Notes: generated from the letters alone by a model not told the origin. A stretch of 64,000 bases of DNA from Buchnera aphidicola (Kurisakia onigurumii) (GCF_039394605.1 NZ_CP135033.1:124001-188000); one strand, 5' to 3'; numbered from the stretch's first letter, positions 1 to 10,995 are shown. Numbers and translations: made by a program.

Positions 1-1105
1 TTGGAAATTTTTCAAAATTAAATCGGGGTATTTTAGTAACTATATAATCAATTGAAGGTTCAAAAGAAGCAGGTGTTTTTTTATTAGTAATTTCATTTTT
101 TAGTTCATCTAAAGTGTATCCAATAGATAATTTTGTTGCAATTTTAGCAATAGGATATCCAGTTGCTTTAGATGCTAATGCTGAAGATCTAGATACTCTA
201 GGATTCATTTCTACAACAATCATTCTTCCATTTTTAGGATTAATAGCAAATTGTACATTAGCTCCACCAGATATAATTCCTATTTCTTCTAGAATAGATT
301 TTGATGCATTTCTCATACACTGATATTCTTTATCAGTTAGTGTTTGAGCAGGAGCAACAGTAATAGAATCTCCTGTATGGATTCCCATAGGATCTAAATT
401 TTCAATAGAACATATTACTATAAAATTTTTATTTTTATCTCTAAGTACTTCTACTTCAAATTCTTTCCATCCGATTAAAGATTCATCAATTAATAATTCT
501 TTATTAGGGGATAATTGTAATCCTTGTTCGCATATTTCTATGAATTCTTTATAATTGTTAGCAATTCCTCCTCCACTACCACCCATAGTAAAAGATGGTC
601 TAATAATACATGGTAATTTCACTTTTTTTAAAATATTAATAGCTTCTTTAATATTGTTAGCAATTCCTGATTTTGCTGTTTCTAATTGAATTTTTTTCAT
701 AGAATTTTCAAACATTCTTCTATTTTCTGCTTTTTGTATAGATTTAATACTTGAACCTAATATTTCTATATTATACTTTTTTAATATTTTATTTTTTTCG
801 AGATCCAAAGTGCAATTTAACGCAGTTTGTCCTCCCATAGTTGGAAGTAATGCATCAGGTTTTTCTTTAATAATGATTTTTTCGATTATTTTCCAATTAA
901 TAGGTTCTATGTATGTTACATCTGATATTTCCGGATCGGTCATAATTGTTGCTGGATTAGAATTAATTAAAATTATTTTATAACCTTCTTCTTTTAAAGC
1001 TGTACAAGCTTGTACTCCGGAATAATCAAATTCACATGCTTGTCCTATAACTATAGGTCCTGATCCTATTATTAAAATACGATTAATGTCATTTCTTTTA
1101 GGCAT
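1..1105 (-). CDS. carB: Carbamoyl-phosphate synthase large subunit, N-terminal part (cut by window edge)
   Basis: With CarA this enzyme makes carbamoyl phosphate from glutamine, bicarbonate and two ATP, feeding arginine and pyrimidine synthesis in the cytoplasm. The visible part is about 368 of the roughly 1073 residues usual for the family. It starts [17 protein letters not shown], carries [10 protein letters not shown] and [11 protein letters not shown] near the N-terminus, then the first ATP-grasp domain with [31 protein letters not shown] and [18 protein letters not shown]. All of these match the E. coli protein closely, so function looks intact as far as can be seen. It lies 35 bp downstream of carA on the same strand, as in E. 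coli, and is almost certainly co-transcribed with it. The C-terminal half, including the second ATP-grasp and the allosteric domain, lies outside the window. Confidence 0.97.
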   Translation of the reverse strand, partial: MPKRNDINRILIIGSGPIVIGQACEFDYSGVQACTALKEEGYKIILINSNPATIMTDPEISDVTYIEPINWKIIEKIIIKEKPDALLPTMGGQTALNCTLDLEKNKILKKYNIEILGSSIKSIQKAENRRMFENSMKKIQLETAKSGIANNIKEAINILKKVKLPCIIRPSFTMGGSGGGIANNYKEFIEICEQGLQLSPNKELLIDESLIGWKEFEVEVLRDKNKNFIVICSIENLDPMGIHTGDSITVAPAQTLTDKEYQCMRNASKSILEEIGIISGGANVQFAINPKNGRMIVVEMNPRVSRSSALASKATGYPIAKIATKLSIGYTLDELKNEITNKKTPASFEPSIDYIVTKIPRFNFEKFP

Positions 1106-1140
1106 TTTTCCTCTTTCTTTAAAAAAAAATATTTTGAAAA

Positions 1141-2274
1141 TTAATTATTGTTATATTTTTTCATATTAGATATAAATGTATCAAATAAGTATAAGGTATC
1201 ATGTGGTCCAGGACTGGATTCTGGATGTCCTTGGAATCCAAAAACTGGTTTATTTTTAATAGATATTCCTTGTATGGAATCATCAAAAAGAGATTTATGT
1301 GTAATAATTATATTTTCAGGTAAATTTTTTTTTTTAATATTGAAATTATGATTTTGTGCAGTAATAATAATTTTTTTTTGTAGTATATCTTGTACAGGAT
1401 GATTGGATCCATGATGTCCATGTTTCATTTTTTTGATTTGCGATCCATAAGCCATTCCAATTAATTGATGACCTAAACATATTCCAAAAATAGGAATATT
1501 ATTTTTTTCAAATTTTATAATATCTTTAATAATGTTTTTGTTGTTTTTTGGATTTCCAGGTCCGTTGGAAAGAAAAACTCCGTGAATTTTTTTTTTATAT
1601 TTTTTTTTAAATAAGTAAACAATTTTTTTAAAATTAGTATGAGGATGAGCTATGTATAAATTACATTTTTTTTTATATAATATATTTAATATATTTTTTT
1701 TAATTCCAAAATCATATACAATTACATTAAAATAATTTTTTTTTTGTTTACGGTAATTTGTGTTTAAATTATTTTTATCAATAGAATAAATAGTAAATGT
1801 ATTTTTTTGTGTATTGTTATTAGTTTTTTTTTTTAATTTTTGATGAGCGTTATAGTAATTAGAATTTTTTTCAGTAAAAATACAACCTTTTTGTATTCCA
1901 TATTTACGTATTATTCGTGTTATTTTACGAGTATCGATATTTGATATAGCTATTATATTGTTTTTTAAAATATATTTTTGTAAACTCATTTTATCATCAT
2001 AATGATTTTTATTATTGCAAATAGAATTACAAATTATTCCTTTAGCATAAATTTTATCAGATTCTGAATCCTTTGTATTAATTCCTGTATTTCCAATGTA
2101 AGGTTGTGTAAAAACTATGATTTGATTAAAATAAGAAGGATCACTAAGAATTTCTTGATAACCTGTAATTGAAGTATTAAAAACAACTTCCCCTGTAGTT
2201 AATCCATTTTTTCCAATTGAATTACCATGAAATATTAAACCATTTTCTAATACTAATATCGCTTTTTTATTCAA
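1141..2274 (-). CDS. carA: Carbamoyl-phosphate synthase small (glutaminase) subunit
   Basis: This class I glutamine amidotransferase subunit hydrolyses glutamine and channels ammonia to CarB. Its 377 residues compare with about 382 in E. coli. The catalytic triad is present: Cys266 in GICLGHQ, and His350 and Glu352 in GHPESSPG. The N-terminal half has the family block [16 protein letters not shown]. The start codon is TTG (2272-2274), behind a good ribosome binding site (AGGAG about 6 bases upstream on the minus strand). E. coli carA, as I recall, also starts at UUG, so the weak start seems inherited. The gene sits between dapB (63 bp upstream) and carB. The middle (residues about 130-180) is unusually rich in Lys and Asn and poorly conserved, as expected from A+T mutation pressure. 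Confidence 0.97.
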   Translation of the reverse strand: MNKKAILVLENGLIFHGNSIGKNGLTTGEVVFNTSITGYQEILSDPSYFNQIIVFTQPYIGNTGINTKDSESDKIYAKGIICNSICNNKNHYDDKMSLQKYILKNNIIAISNIDTRKITRIIRKYGIQKGCIFTEKNSNYYNAHQKLKKKTNNNTQKNTFTIYSIDKNNLNTNYRKQKKNYFNVIVYDFGIKKNILNILYKKKCNLYIAHPHTNFKKIVYLFKKKYKKKIHGVFLSNGPGNPKNNKNIIKDIIKFEKNNIPIFGICLGHQLIGMAYGSQIKKMKHGHHGSNHPVQDILQKKIIITAQNHNFNIKKKNLPENIIITHKSLFDDSIQGISIKNKPVFGFQGHPESSPGPHDTLYLFDTFISNMKKYNNN

Positions 2275-2337
2275 TAAAATCTCCTAATAGAATTAATATT
2301 GATTAGTAATTAAAAAAATTTTTAAAAATGAAAATAG

Positions 2338-3147
2338 TTATATTTTTAAAATATCACGCATATTATATAACCCAGTTTTATTTTTTTGATGTATCCATTT
2401 AGCGGATTCTATTGCTCCAAGTACAAAAGGAGTTCGATTCATAGCTTTATGAGTAATTTCTATTGATTCATTAGAATTAGCAAACATAATTGTATGTTCT
2501 CCAATAATATTTCCTGCACGTATAATTGAAAATCCAATTTTGTTTTTTTCTCTTTTTTTTGTTATTTCTTTTTTTCTGTATATTGAATTTTTATTTAAAT
2601 TTATATTCATTGTTTGGGATATTACTGAACCTAAAGATAATGCTGTTCCTGAAGGAGAATCAATTTTATTTCTATGATGAGAATCTATTATTTCAATATC
2701 ACTATTATTTCCAAGAATAGAAGTAGTTATTTCTAGTAATTTATATATTAAATTAATACCTGTACTAAAATTAGAAGATTGTACAATTCCAATTTTTTTA
2801 GCACTATCATTAATTTTTTCTTGTTGTAATTGGTTAAAACCAGTAGTACCTATAATTATTTTTTTATTTTTTTTAACACAAATTTTTAAGTTTTTTATAG
2901 TAGAAATAGGATTACTGAAATCAATAGCAACATCAAAATCTGCATTTTTTAAAGATGTTAAAAAAATATCTTTTATTTGAAAAAAATTTTTTTTATTTAT
3001 TATTTTGTTTTGAAAATCATGGGGTATTTTTTTTACAATAGCAGCAGTTAGTAGTAAGGATGTATTTTTTTTTATTTCTTTGATTAAAATTTTTCCTATT
3101 TTTCCTAATGCACCGATAATTGCTATTTTTATAGGATATGTAATCAT
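2338..3147 (-). CDS. dapB: 4-hydroxy-tetrahydrodipicolinate reductase
   Basis: This enzyme catalyses the NAD(P)H-dependent reduction step of the diaminopimelate pathway to lysine and to the peptidoglycan precursor meso-DAP. It has 269 residues against 273 in E. coli. An N-terminal Rossmann motif GALGKIGKI lies at about residues 12-20, GTTGF at 100-104, and the active-site block HHRNKIDSPSGTA starts at residue 157, keeping the catalytic His and Lys (Lys161). Lysine is one of the amino acids Buchnera supplies to its host, which explains retention. In E. coli dapB also precedes carAB. Upstream, fkpB and ispH are missing between it and lspA, and only 186 bp of A+T-rich DNA remains there. Confidence 0.97.
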   Translation of the reverse strand: MITYPIKIAIIGALGKIGKILIKEIKKNTSLLLTAAIVKKIPHDFQNKIINKKNFFQIKDIFLTSLKNADFDVAIDFSNPISTIKNLKICVKKNKKIIIGTTGFNQLQQEKINDSAKKIGIVQSSNFSTGINLIYKLLEITTSILGNNSDIEIIDSHHRNKIDSPSGTALSLGSVISQTMNINLNKNSIYRKKEITKKREKNKIGFSIIRAGNIIGEHTIMFANSNESIEITHKAMNRTPFVLGAIESAKWIHQKNKTGLYNMRDILKI

Positions 3148-3333
3148 TTTATTCTCATTTTATTATATATTGTATTTAAAATTTTTAATCAAATTTTAAT
3201 TTTATTAATTTTTAAATATTAGTTACTATATTTTTAATATATTAAAATATTTATGAAAATTGATTTTTTTATCTTTTATTCATGATGTAATTATTTTGAA
3301 GTATTTTATAGATTTTTAAAATAAAATTATTGT

Positions 3334-3834
3334 TTAATTTTTTTTTTTTTGAAATAAAAATAAAAAAAATCCTATAAAAATACTTATATCTGCAATATTA
3401 AAAGTTGGAAAATGAAATTTATAAAAATGAATGTCTATAAAATCTATAACAAATCCATAATGAATTCTATCAATTAAATTTCCACAAGATCCGGAAATAA
3501 TAAATAAATATGTTAAAAATTGATTTTTTTTATCTATAAAATTAAAAAATATTTTTCTTGTCATTTGTATTATAACAATAATACTAATTAAGGATAAAAA
3601 AAATCGAGTAATTTCTTTATCTTGTGAAAATAAACCGAATGCAGATCCATAATTATTTACATGAAAAATATTAAAATAAGGTAATAAAGTATATGATACG
3701 TATGGTTTTGTATATAAAATAATCCATTTTTTAGTTATGAAATCAATTAAAATAATACATAATGATAATACAATATATAATGATAATACAATATAATTTA
3801 TTTTATTTTTATGAAAAATATTTATTTTATACAA
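3334..3834 (-). CDS. lspA: Lipoprotein signal peptidase (signal peptidase II)
   Basis: This inner-membrane aspartyl protease cleaves the signal peptide of diacylated prolipoproteins. It has 166 residues against 164 in E. coli, with four hydrophobic membrane segments (about residues 13-33, 76-96, 105-122 and 148-162). The two catalytic aspartates are visible: Asp122 in GNLIDRIHYGFVIDFID and Asp149 in FNIADISI. The start is TTG at 3832-3834, inside the end of ileS (8-bp overlap), so translation is probably coupled to ileS as in the enterobacterial ileS-lspA operon. A perfect 18-bp tandem duplication (3759-3794) repeats the peptide YIVLSL inside the first membrane helix. No in-frame ATG is available nearby as an alternative start. 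Confidence 0.95.
   Translation of the reverse strand: MYKINIFHKNKINYIVLSLYIVLSLCIILIDFITKKWIILYTKPYVSYTLLPYFNIFHVNNYGSAFGLFSQDKEITRFFLSLISIIVIIQMTRKIFFNFIDKKNQFLTYLFIISGSCGNLIDRIHYGFVIDFIDIHFYKFHFPTFNIADISIFIGFFLFLFQKKKN
3759..3794. repeat. Perfect 18-bp tandem duplication inside lspA
   Basis: The 18-bp unit ataatgataatacaatat occurs twice without mismatch (3759-3776 and 3777-3794). The length is a multiple of three, so the lspA frame is kept and the peptide YIVLSL appears twice at about residues 14-25, in the first membrane segment. Confidence 0.97.
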
Positions 3835-6658
3835 ATTTTCTTTTTTCGCCTATATTTTGTGTATTATTAATACATCGATCACATATTGTATGATTTTTTG
3901 TATTGTTATTTGTATGAATAAAATAATGCCAACATCTTGTGCATTTTATTCCTTCTATTTTTTTTATTTTAATTTTTAAATTTTTAATAGCAGTACTTTT
4001 GAATATTTTAGAAGGAGCTAATAAATATTCTTTTACTGAAAATTTAGAAGTTAGGAAAATAAATTTTTTTTCTGATTTTAATTTATTAATTTTTGTTTGA
4101 ATATTTTTATCTACATAAATAGTAATAAATGCTTCTAAAGAATTTTTTATTATTTTTTTTTCTCTACTGTGTTCTAATACTTTGTTGACTTCATTTTTAA
4201 TTTGAATAATTAATTTCCAATCTTCTGAAGATAATATATTCTTTTTAGAAAGTGTAGAAAGATTCATAAACCATTCTTCCATAAAAATATATTTTTTATT
4301 ATTTTTATTTGGAATGAAATCCCAAATTTCATCTGCTGTAAAAGATAATATAGGAGCAATCCATCTAACAAATGATTGTAATACAATATAAATTGCAGTT
4401 TGACAACTTCTTCTTTCAATACTATTTTTTTTTAATGTATACAATCTATCTTTTACAATATCTAAATAAAATGCACTTAGTGTAATTGTACAAAATTTAG
4501 TAATTAAATATACTACTTTATGAAAATTATATTTATCATATAAATTAATTATTTTTTTTTGTTTTTTATAAGTTTCATCAATAATCCATTGATCTAATTC
4601 GATCATATTATCTATTTTTATAAAATTTATATCAGATTTAAAATCGTATAAATTTGAAATTAAAAATCGTACAGTATTACGTATTTTTCTATATTTTTCA
4701 GAAATTTGTTTTAAAATGTTAGATGATATATTAACATTTTTTGAATAATTTGTAGATGCAACCCATAATCGTAAAATGTCTGATCCAAATTTTTTTATGA
4801 TAAAATTAGGACTAATTATATTACCTACAGATTTAGACATTTTATTTCCTTGTTTATCTACAATAAATCCATGTGAAATAATTTTTTTAAAAGGAGTGCT
4901 TTTGTTGTTTCGAACTGATGCGATAATTAATGATGACATAAACCAACCACGATATTGATCCGATCCTTCTAAGTATAAATCTGCTTGTTGATTTTTGCTA
5001 AGATTATATTTTTTGTATACAGAATGAATGTTTACCGAACCTGATTCAAACCATACATCTAATACATCATATACTTTAGAATATTGATTTATTTCTTGCG
5101 CATTTAAAATATCTTCTTTTTTTAGTTTCCACCAAGATTCTATTCCATTTTTTTTTATTAAAGAATGTATTTTTTTCATAAAATAAAGTGTTTTAGGATG
5201 CATATTTCCTGTTTTTTTATCAATAAAAATACATATTGGTACACCCCAATTTCTTTGTCTAGAAATACACCAATCCGGACGAACAGAGGATAGTGATAAC
5301 ATTCTATTTTTTCCCCAATTAGGATTCCATTCTGTTTTTTGTATGAATTTTTTTACTATTTTTTGTAATTTATTATTATTTATATTAATAAACCATTGAG
5401 GAGTAGTTCTAAATATAATTTCAGTTTTGTGTCTCCAGCAACAAGGGTAACTATGTTTAATTTTTTCGTATGAAATTATTTTTTTTTCTTTTTTTAAAAT
5501 ATCTATAATAATTTTATTAGATTTAAATATATGTATTTCATCCAATAAAGGATGTATTTTTGTTTTAAAAAAACCTAAACCGTTTACCAAATTTTTTATT
5601 TTTATATTATTTTTTTTACATATTAAATAATCTTCATATCCATGATCGGGAGCAATATGTACTATTCCTGTTCCTGTTTCTAATGTTACATGATCACTCA
5701 ATAAAATTGGTACAGAGAAATTTAAAAATGGATGTTTACAAATATTTTTTTTTAGTTCTATTCCTTGTATTGTTCCTACAATTTTATATTTTATATTTTT
5801 ATTATTATTTAAAAAGTTAATAACACTATTTTTTTCTAATATTAATCCATATTTTTTGTTTTTAATTAATTGATATTCAAATTTAGGATTTACAGCAAGA
5901 GCTTGGTTAGAAGGAAGTGTCCAAGGTGTAGTTGTCCATACAGATAGATATATTTTTTCAATTAAAACATTTTTTTTAGTAAATTTTTCTAATAATTTTT
6001 TGTGATTTATTATTTTAAATAATATTGTAATTGAATCAGATTGTTTATCAAAGTATTCTACTTCTGTATCAGCTAATGCTGAATTACATTTTATACACCA
6101 AAAAATAGGTCTAAGTCCTTTATATAAATATTTTTTTTTTATCATTGCATATAATGATGTAATTGTGTTTGCTTCACTTTTTTTATTCATTGTAATATAA
6201 GAATTTTCCCAATCTGCTAAAATTCCTAATGAAATAAAATCTTTTTTTTGGTTTTTAATTTGATCATCTACATACTTTTTACAAAGTAATCGAAATATTT
6301 TTTTTGAAACTATTTTTTTATTTTTTTTAATTTTTTCTTCTACTTTTTGTTCTATTGGTAGTCCATGACAATCCCAAGTAGGAATAAAAGGAGTATTTAA
6401 ACCAGATAAATTTTTTGATTTAATAATAATATCTTTTAAAATTTTATTTAATGCATGACCTAAATGTATATTTCCATTGGCATAAGGTGGTCCATCTAGA
6501 AGAATAAAATAAGGTTTATCTTTATTTTTTTTTTGAATTTTTTCATATAAATTGTTTTTTTTCCATTTTTCTAAAATTACAGGTTCTTTTTGTGTTAGAG
6601 ATCCTTTCATAGAAAAATTGGTTTTAGGTAAATTTAATGAATTTTTATAATTAGACAT
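3827..6658 (-). CDS. ileS: Isoleucyl-tRNA synthetase
   Basis: This cytoplasmic class I synthetase charges tRNA-Ile. I place the start at the ATG at 6656-6658, giving 943 residues (938 in E. coli): the protein then begins MSNYKNSLNLPKTNF, matching E. coli MSDYKSTLNLPETGF, and a GGA Shine-Dalgarno lies about 8 bases upstream. An in-frame TTG four codons earlier is less likely. Signatures are PPYANGNIHLGHAL (HIGH motif), the CP1 editing region with WTTTPWTLPSN, GNKMSKSVGN (KMSKS) and a C-terminal zinc module CTRCWHYF followed by CDRC. Its end overlaps lspA by 8 bp. ribF, normally upstream in enterobacteria, is absent. Confidence 0.97.
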   Translation of the reverse strand: MSNYKNSLNLPKTNFSMKGSLTQKEPVILEKWKKNNLYEKIQKKNKDKPYFILLDGPPYANGNIHLGHALNKILKDIIIKSKNLSGLNTPFIPTWDCHGLPIEQKVEEKIKKNKKIVSKKIFRLLCKKYVDDQIKNQKKDFISLGILADWENSYITMNKKSEANTITSLYAMIKKKYLYKGLRPIFWCIKCNSALADTEVEYFDKQSDSITILFKIINHKKLLEKFTKKNVLIEKIYLSVWTTTPWTLPSNQALAVNPKFEYQLIKNKKYGLILEKNSVINFLNNNKNIKYKIVGTIQGIELKKNICKHPFLNFSVPILLSDHVTLETGTGIVHIAPDHGYEDYLICKKNNIKIKNLVNGLGFFKTKIHPLLDEIHIFKSNKIIIDILKKEKKIISYEKIKHSYPCCWRHKTEIIFRTTPQWFININNNKLQKIVKKFIQKTEWNPNWGKNRMLSLSSVRPDWCISRQRNWGVPICIFIDKKTGNMHPKTLYFMKKIHSLIKKNGIESWWKLKKEDILNAQEINQYSKVYDVLDVWFESGSVNIHSVYKKYNLSKNQQADLYLEGSDQYRGWFMSSLIIASVRNNKSTPFKKIISHGFIVDKQGNKMSKSVGNIISPNFIIKKFGSDILRLWVASTNYSKNVNISSNILKQISEKYRKIRNTVRFLISNLYDFKSDINFIKIDNMIELDQWIIDETYKKQKKIINLYDKYNFHKVVYLITKFCTITLSAFYLDIVKDRLYTLKKNSIERRSCQTAIYIVLQSFVRWIAPILSFTADEIWDFIPNKNNKKYIFMEEWFMNLSTLSKKNILSSEDWKLIIQIKNEVNKVLEHSREKKIIKNSLEAFITIYVDKNIQTKINKLKSEKKFIFLTSKFSVKEYLLAPSKIFKSTAIKNLKIKIKKIEGIKCTRCWHYFIHTNNNTKNHTICDRCINNTQNIGEKRKFV

Positions 6659-7188
6659 ATTATTTTCCAATTTATTTTTTTATAATATATTTATTTTAAA
6701 AATTTTTTATTTTTATAATTTTTATTATTGAATGTTTTTAATAATTTATGTTGAAATAATTTTTACTAAAATTTTTATTACAAATGTATTTTTTTGTATA
6801 CTATTTTAGTATTTTTAATATTACAATGAATAAATATACTTATTATAATATTTTTTATTTTTTTATATTATATTTTATATAAATAACTAAAATTTTTATT
6901 TTTTATTATACATTATTTTTTTTATTTAATATCTTTATAACTAATATTTGTTTTATTATAAGTTTTTTAATAAATTTATTTTTAGTAATTTTTATATTTT
7001 TATAATTTTTATGTGTATATGTTTTAAATTTAATAATTTTATTATGCTAAAAATATTTATTTAAAAATAAAAAATTTTTTCATAATTAATTTTTAATATG
7101 AATATTTTATATTAATAATATCATTATATAAAATTATTAATAAAAATTATTTTTATGAAATATTAATTTATAAATCAGGATTTTAAAA
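6659..7188. other. Gene-free spacer between ileS and rpsT
   Basis: About 530 bp of very A+T-rich sequence between two divergent genes. I see no open frame of useful length, no strong hairpin and no RNA gene. In E. coli this position holds ribF (riboflavin kinase/FAD synthetase); no ribF motif can be read here, so if it was present it has decayed beyond recognition. The promoters of ileS and rpsT must lie here, but the background is too A+T-rich to place them. Confidence 0.7.
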
Positions 7189-7449
7189 ATGGCAAATATC
7201 AAATCATCAAAAAAAGATTCTATAAAATCGAAAATTAAAAGAATACACAATGGAAGTAAAAAATCCATGATGCGAACTTTTATCAAAAAAGTATATTCTG
7301 CAATTTATTCTAAGGATAAAAAAATGGCTGAAATTAATTTTAAAAAAATGCAACCAATTCTTGATAAATGTGTTTGTAAGGGTTTAATACATAAGAATAA
7401 AGCAGCAAGACATAAATCAAACTTATCTAAACATATTAAAAAAATGTAA
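7189..7449 (+). CDS. rpsT: 30S ribosomal protein S20
   Basis: A small, highly basic 86-residue protein (87 in E. coli) that binds 16S rRNA in the 30S subunit. It begins [18 protein letters not shown] and keeps the family pattern of Lys/Arg-rich helices ending in [18 protein letters not shown]. An AGGA ribosome binding site precedes the ATG. It is a single-gene unit, divergent from ileS and convergent with dnaJ, with a hairpin terminator following. Confidence 0.96.
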   Translation: MANIKSSKKDSIKSKIKRIHNGSKKSMMRTFIKKVYSAIYSKDKKMAEINFKKMQPILDKCVCKGLIHKNKAARHKSNLSKHIKKM

Positions 7450-7550
7450 ATTCAATATATTTAATAATTTTGAATTAAAAAAAATCATTGATAAAAAATA
7501 ATCTTTATTTTTTTATTTTTTTATTTTTTTTATTTTTATTTTTCTTTGAA

Positions 7551-7594
7551 TAAAAGTATTGCTTCTATAATTTAATAGATATGCAATACTTTTA
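7551..7594. terminator. Bidirectional hairpin terminator between rpsT and dnaJ
   Basis: A perfect 12-bp stem pairs taaaagtattgc (7551-7562) with gcaatacttttaa-type sequence (7583-7594), with a 20-nt loop. The stem edges are A-rich on the left and T-rich on the right, so either strand transcribes a hairpin followed by U residues. It lies between two convergent genes, where a shared terminator is expected. Confidence 0.75.
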
Positions 7595-7613
7595 AATAAT
7601 ATTAATATTATTT

Positions 7614-8756
7614 TTATCTTGTTAATTCATCGAAAAATCTTTTTACACCATCAAAAAATCTTTTTGATTGAGGGCTATTTTTTTTTCTTTGAGTTCCATC
7701 TAAACTATTATCTAGTTGCAATAATAATTTTTTTTGATCATGATTTAAATGAACCGGTGTTTCTACTATGACACGGCATAGTAAATCTCCTTTTTTTTTG
7801 TTTCTAATGGATTTAACTCCTTTTCCTCGAATTCGAAATAATTTTCCAGATTGTGTTTCAGAGGGAATTTTTATTTTTAGTTTTCCATCTATTGTAGGAA
7901 CTTCAATTTCTCCACCAAGAGCTGCCATGGTAAAGCTAATAGGTACTTCACAATATAAGTCGTTTTCATCTCTTTCAAAAATAGTATGTTTTTTTACTTC
8001 AAATTGTATATATAAATCGCCGGAAGGATTATTGTGTTCACCTGCTTCTCCTTCATTTTGTAATCGAATTCTATCATTAGTATTTATACCAGAAGGTATT
8101 TTTACAGATAAAATTTTATTTTTTTTAACCCTTCCCTTCCCTTGGCATTTTTTACAAGGATTTTTAATTAAAATTCCTTTTCCTTGGCATTTGTTACAAG
8201 TTTGTTGAATACTAAAAAATCCTTTTCTTGTTTGAATTTTACCGCTTCCATTACAAAAAGAACATTGATTGGGTTGTGTATTTTTATTTGTTCCATAACC
8301 AAAACAAAAATTACATGTCTGAAAGGTTGGAATTTGAATTTTTTTAGTTACTCCTTTTACCGCTTCTTCCAGTGTTAATTCCATATTATATTGTAAGTCA
8401 GATCCTCGCGCGCTTCCTTGTTGATTACTGTTATTTCCAAAAATGTCTCCAAATACTTCTCCAAATATATCTCCGAAATCGGTATTAGTACTAAAACTGC
8501 TAGTGAAAGAACTATAACCATCTCCTCCTTGTTCAAAAGCAGCATGTCCATGTTGATCATATGCAGCACGTTTTTTTTTATCATTTAAAATTTCATATGC
8601 TTCTTTTATCTCTTTAAATTTTTTTTCAGCTTGTTTATTTCCTTGATTTCGGTCTGGATGATATTTCATAGCTAATCTTTTATAGGATTTTTTTATATCT
8701 GTTTCATTAGCAGATTTAGATATTCCTAATGTTTGATAATAATCTTTTTTCTCCAT
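7614..8756 (-). CDS. dnaJ: Chaperone protein DnaJ (Hsp40)
   Basis: This co-chaperone delivers unfolded clients to DnaK and stimulates its ATPase. It has 380 residues (376 in E. coli). Domain order: J domain (residues 1-70) with the HPD motif at 33-35; a Gly/Phe-rich linker; a zinc-binding domain with four CxxCxGxG repeats ([32 protein letters not shown]); then the C-terminal substrate-binding domains. It follows dnaK on the same strand with a 143-bp spacer that contains a hairpin. It is expected to be co-transcribed from the sigma-32 promoter upstream of dnaK. Confidence 0.98.
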   Translation of the reverse strand: MEKKDYYQTLGISKSANETDIKKSYKRLAMKYHPDRNQGNKQAEKKFKEIKEAYEILNDKKKRAAYDQHGHAAFEQGGDGYSSFTSSFSTNTDFGDIFGEVFGDIFGNNSNQQGSARGSDLQYNMELTLEEAVKGVTKKIQIPTFQTCNFCFGYGTNKNTQPNQCSFCNGSGKIQTRKGFFSIQQTCNKCQGKGILIKNPCKKCQGKGRVKKNKILSVKIPSGINTNDRIRLQNEGEAGEHNNPSGDLYIQFEVKKHTIFERDENDLYCEVPISFTMAALGGEIEVPTIDGKLKIKIPSETQSGKLFRIRGKGVKSIRNKKKGDLLCRVIVETPVHLNHDQKKLLLQLDNSLDGTQRKKNSPQSKRFFDGVKRFFDELTR

Positions 8757-8786
8757 TTATTTATTATTCCCAATTGTAATGTTTTT

Positions 8787-8817
8787 AACGGGTATAGAAT
8801 TTAATCTAACACCCGTT
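8787..8817 (-). other. Hairpin in the dnaK-dnaJ spacer
   Basis: A 7-bp G+C-containing stem (aacgggt at 8787-8793 with acccgtt at 8811-8817) stands out in an A+T-rich spacer. In the direction of transcription it is followed by A residues, not T, so it is not a standard terminator. It may act as an mRNA processing or stability element that lowers dnaJ relative to dnaK; that role is inferred. Confidence 0.5.
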
Positions 8818-8899
8818 TGAAAAATTATATAATTAATTCAAATAAATGTTTTATATAACAAGAAGTTTATTTATTTATGATTATTTATAATACAATAAT

Positions 8900-10816
8900 T
8901 TATTTTTTTGTATCATTGACTTCTTCAAATTCAGCATCGACTACGTCATTTTCTTTTTTATTTGTAGAATTTTTATTAGAAGTATCTGCAGAAGTAGTAT
9001 TTTTTTTTGTATCAGTTTTTATAATTTTAGAAGATAAATTTACAACATATTGAATATTTTTTTCAATTTCATTTTTATCTTCTTGTTTTAGAGAATTATC
9101 TAATTTTTCTAATGCAGATTCGATTTCGGATTTTTCTTTTGGATTAATGTTTTTTCCTAAATCTATTAATTGTTTTTTAGTTTGATGAGAAATCTGATCT
9201 CCTTGATTTCTTATTTGGATTAATTGTTCAAATTTACGATCTAATTCAGAATTTTCTTCTGCATCATTAATCATTTTTTTTATTTCATCTTCTTGTAAAC
9301 CAGAAGAAGATTTTATAGTTATTTTTTGTTCTTTTCCTGTATTTTTATCTTTTGCTGAAACATGCAATATTCCATCAGCATCAATATCAAAAGTTACTTC
9401 AATTTGAGCCATTCCTCGAGGAGCTGGTTGTATTCCATCTAGATTGAATTGTCCTAAAGATTTATTATCTGTTGCTCTTTTTCTTTCTCCTTGTAATATA
9501 TGTATAGTCACAGCTGATTGATTATCTTCTGCAGTGGAGAATACCTGGCTGTGTTTTGTAGGAACAGTGGTATTTTTACTAATTAAAGGAGTCATTATAC
9601 CTCCCATAGTTTCGATACCTAAAGATAAAGGAGTTACATCTAAAAGAAGAACATCTTTTACGTCTCCTGATAGTACTCCACCTTGTACTGCTGCACCTAC
9701 AGCTACTGCTTCATCAGGATTAACATCTTTTCTTGGTTCTTTACCGAAAAATTCTGCAACCTTTTTTTGTACTAAAGGCATTCTAGTTTGACCACCAACT
9801 AAAATTACATCATGAATATCAGATACAGATAGATTAGAATCTTTTAAAGCAACTTTAAGTGGTTCAATAGATCGTATAATTAAATCTTCGACTAATGATT
9901 CTAATTTTGAACGAGTTACTTTTACATTTAAGTGTTTTGGTCCTGTTGCATCAGCTGTAATATAAGGTAAATTTACATCAGTTTGTTGAGTAGAAGAAAG
10001 TTCAATTTTTGCTTTTTCTGATGCTTCTTTTAATCTTTGCATAGATAAAGGATCGTTTCTTAAATCAATACCTTGTGATTTTTGGAATTCTGATACTAAA
10101 TAATTAATTAATCGACTATCAAAGTCTTCTCCACCTAGGTGAGTATCTCCGTTAGTAGCTAATACTTCGAAAGTTTTTTCTTGATCGACTTCATCAATTT
10201 CAATAATAGAAATATCGAATGTACCACCACCAAGATCATAAACAGCAATAGTTCTATTTCCTTTTCCTTTATCTAATCCATATGCTAACGCTGCAGCAGT
10301 AGGTTCATTAATAATTCTTTTTACTTCTAATCCTGCTATTTTACCTGCATCTTTTGTTGCTTGTCTTTGAGTATCATTAAAATAAGCTGGAACTGTGATA
10401 ACTGCAGCTGTAATTTTTTCTCCTAAATATTCTTCTGCAGTTTTTTTCATTTTTTTTAAAACTTCTGCAGAAATTTGAGGAGGTGCTATTTTTTTATTTT
10501 TTATTTTTATCCAAGCATCTCCATTATCAGATTTTACAATCTCGTAAGGCATAATTTTTATATCTCGTTGTACTGCCTCATCTTCAAATCTTCTTCCAAT
10601 TAATCTTTTTATAGCAAAAAGAGTATTTTTTGGATTAGTAATAGCTTGTCTTTTTGCCGGTTGACCAACTAAAACTTCTGACTCAGAAGTATATGCAATT
10701 ACTGAAGGAGTTGTACGTTCACCTTCTGCATTTTCAAGTACTCTGGTTGTTTTTCCATCCATAATAGCTATACAAGAATTAGTTGTACCTAAATCAATAC
10801 CAATAATTTTACTCAT
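8900..10816 (-). CDS. dnaK: Chaperone protein DnaK (Hsp70)
   Basis: This ATP-dependent Hsp70 works with DnaJ and GrpE to fold and protect proteins. It has 638 residues, the same as E. coli. The N-terminal ATPase domain carries [24 protein letters not shown] and [14 protein letters not shown]; the linker [13 protein letters not shown] leads into the substrate-binding domain; the C-terminus ends [15 protein letters not shown], nearly the E. coli tail that contacts co-factors. It is strikingly better conserved than its neighbours, in keeping with the high chaperone dependence of Buchnera. It is first in the dnaK-dnaJ operon, behind a sigma-32 promoter about 180 bp upstream. Confidence 0.99.
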   Translation of the reverse strand: MSKIIGIDLGTTNSCIAIMDGKTTRVLENAEGERTTPSVIAYTSESEVLVGQPAKRQAITNPKNTLFAIKRLIGRRFEDEAVQRDIKIMPYEIVKSDNGDAWIKIKNKKIAPPQISAEVLKKMKKTAEEYLGEKITAAVITVPAYFNDTQRQATKDAGKIAGLEVKRIINEPTAAALAYGLDKGKGNRTIAVYDLGGGTFDISIIEIDEVDQEKTFEVLATNGDTHLGGEDFDSRLINYLVSEFQKSQGIDLRNDPLSMQRLKEASEKAKIELSSTQQTDVNLPYITADATGPKHLNVKVTRSKLESLVEDLIIRSIEPLKVALKDSNLSVSDIHDVILVGGQTRMPLVQKKVAEFFGKEPRKDVNPDEAVAVGAAVQGGVLSGDVKDVLLLDVTPLSLGIETMGGIMTPLISKNTTVPTKHSQVFSTAEDNQSAVTIHILQGERKRATDNKSLGQFNLDGIQPAPRGMAQIEVTFDIDADGILHVSAKDKNTGKEQKITIKSSSGLQEDEIKKMINDAEENSELDRKFEQLIQIRNQGDQISHQTKKQLIDLGKNINPKEKSEIESALEKLDNSLKQEDKNEIEKNIQYVVNLSSKIIKTDTKKNTTSADTSNKNSTNKKENDVVDAEFEEVNDTKK

Positions 10817-10995
10817 AGTAATTTTTTCCTAACTAAGTTTTAATAAATTTGAGGTAATTATATGTATTAAATTATTTTTACCAGATAAGCTAATGAAAAG
10901 TAATTTATTAATTAGCATGAAAATATTTTAATGATTTCAATAATCAATTAAAATTAGTTTGTTATTAAATAGTATCTTTAATACTAGATATAATT

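Noticed and set aside
7768-8378. Open frames opposite dnaJ on the plus strand
   Set aside because: They are complements of conserved dnaJ codons and have no ribosome binding site or recognisable product.
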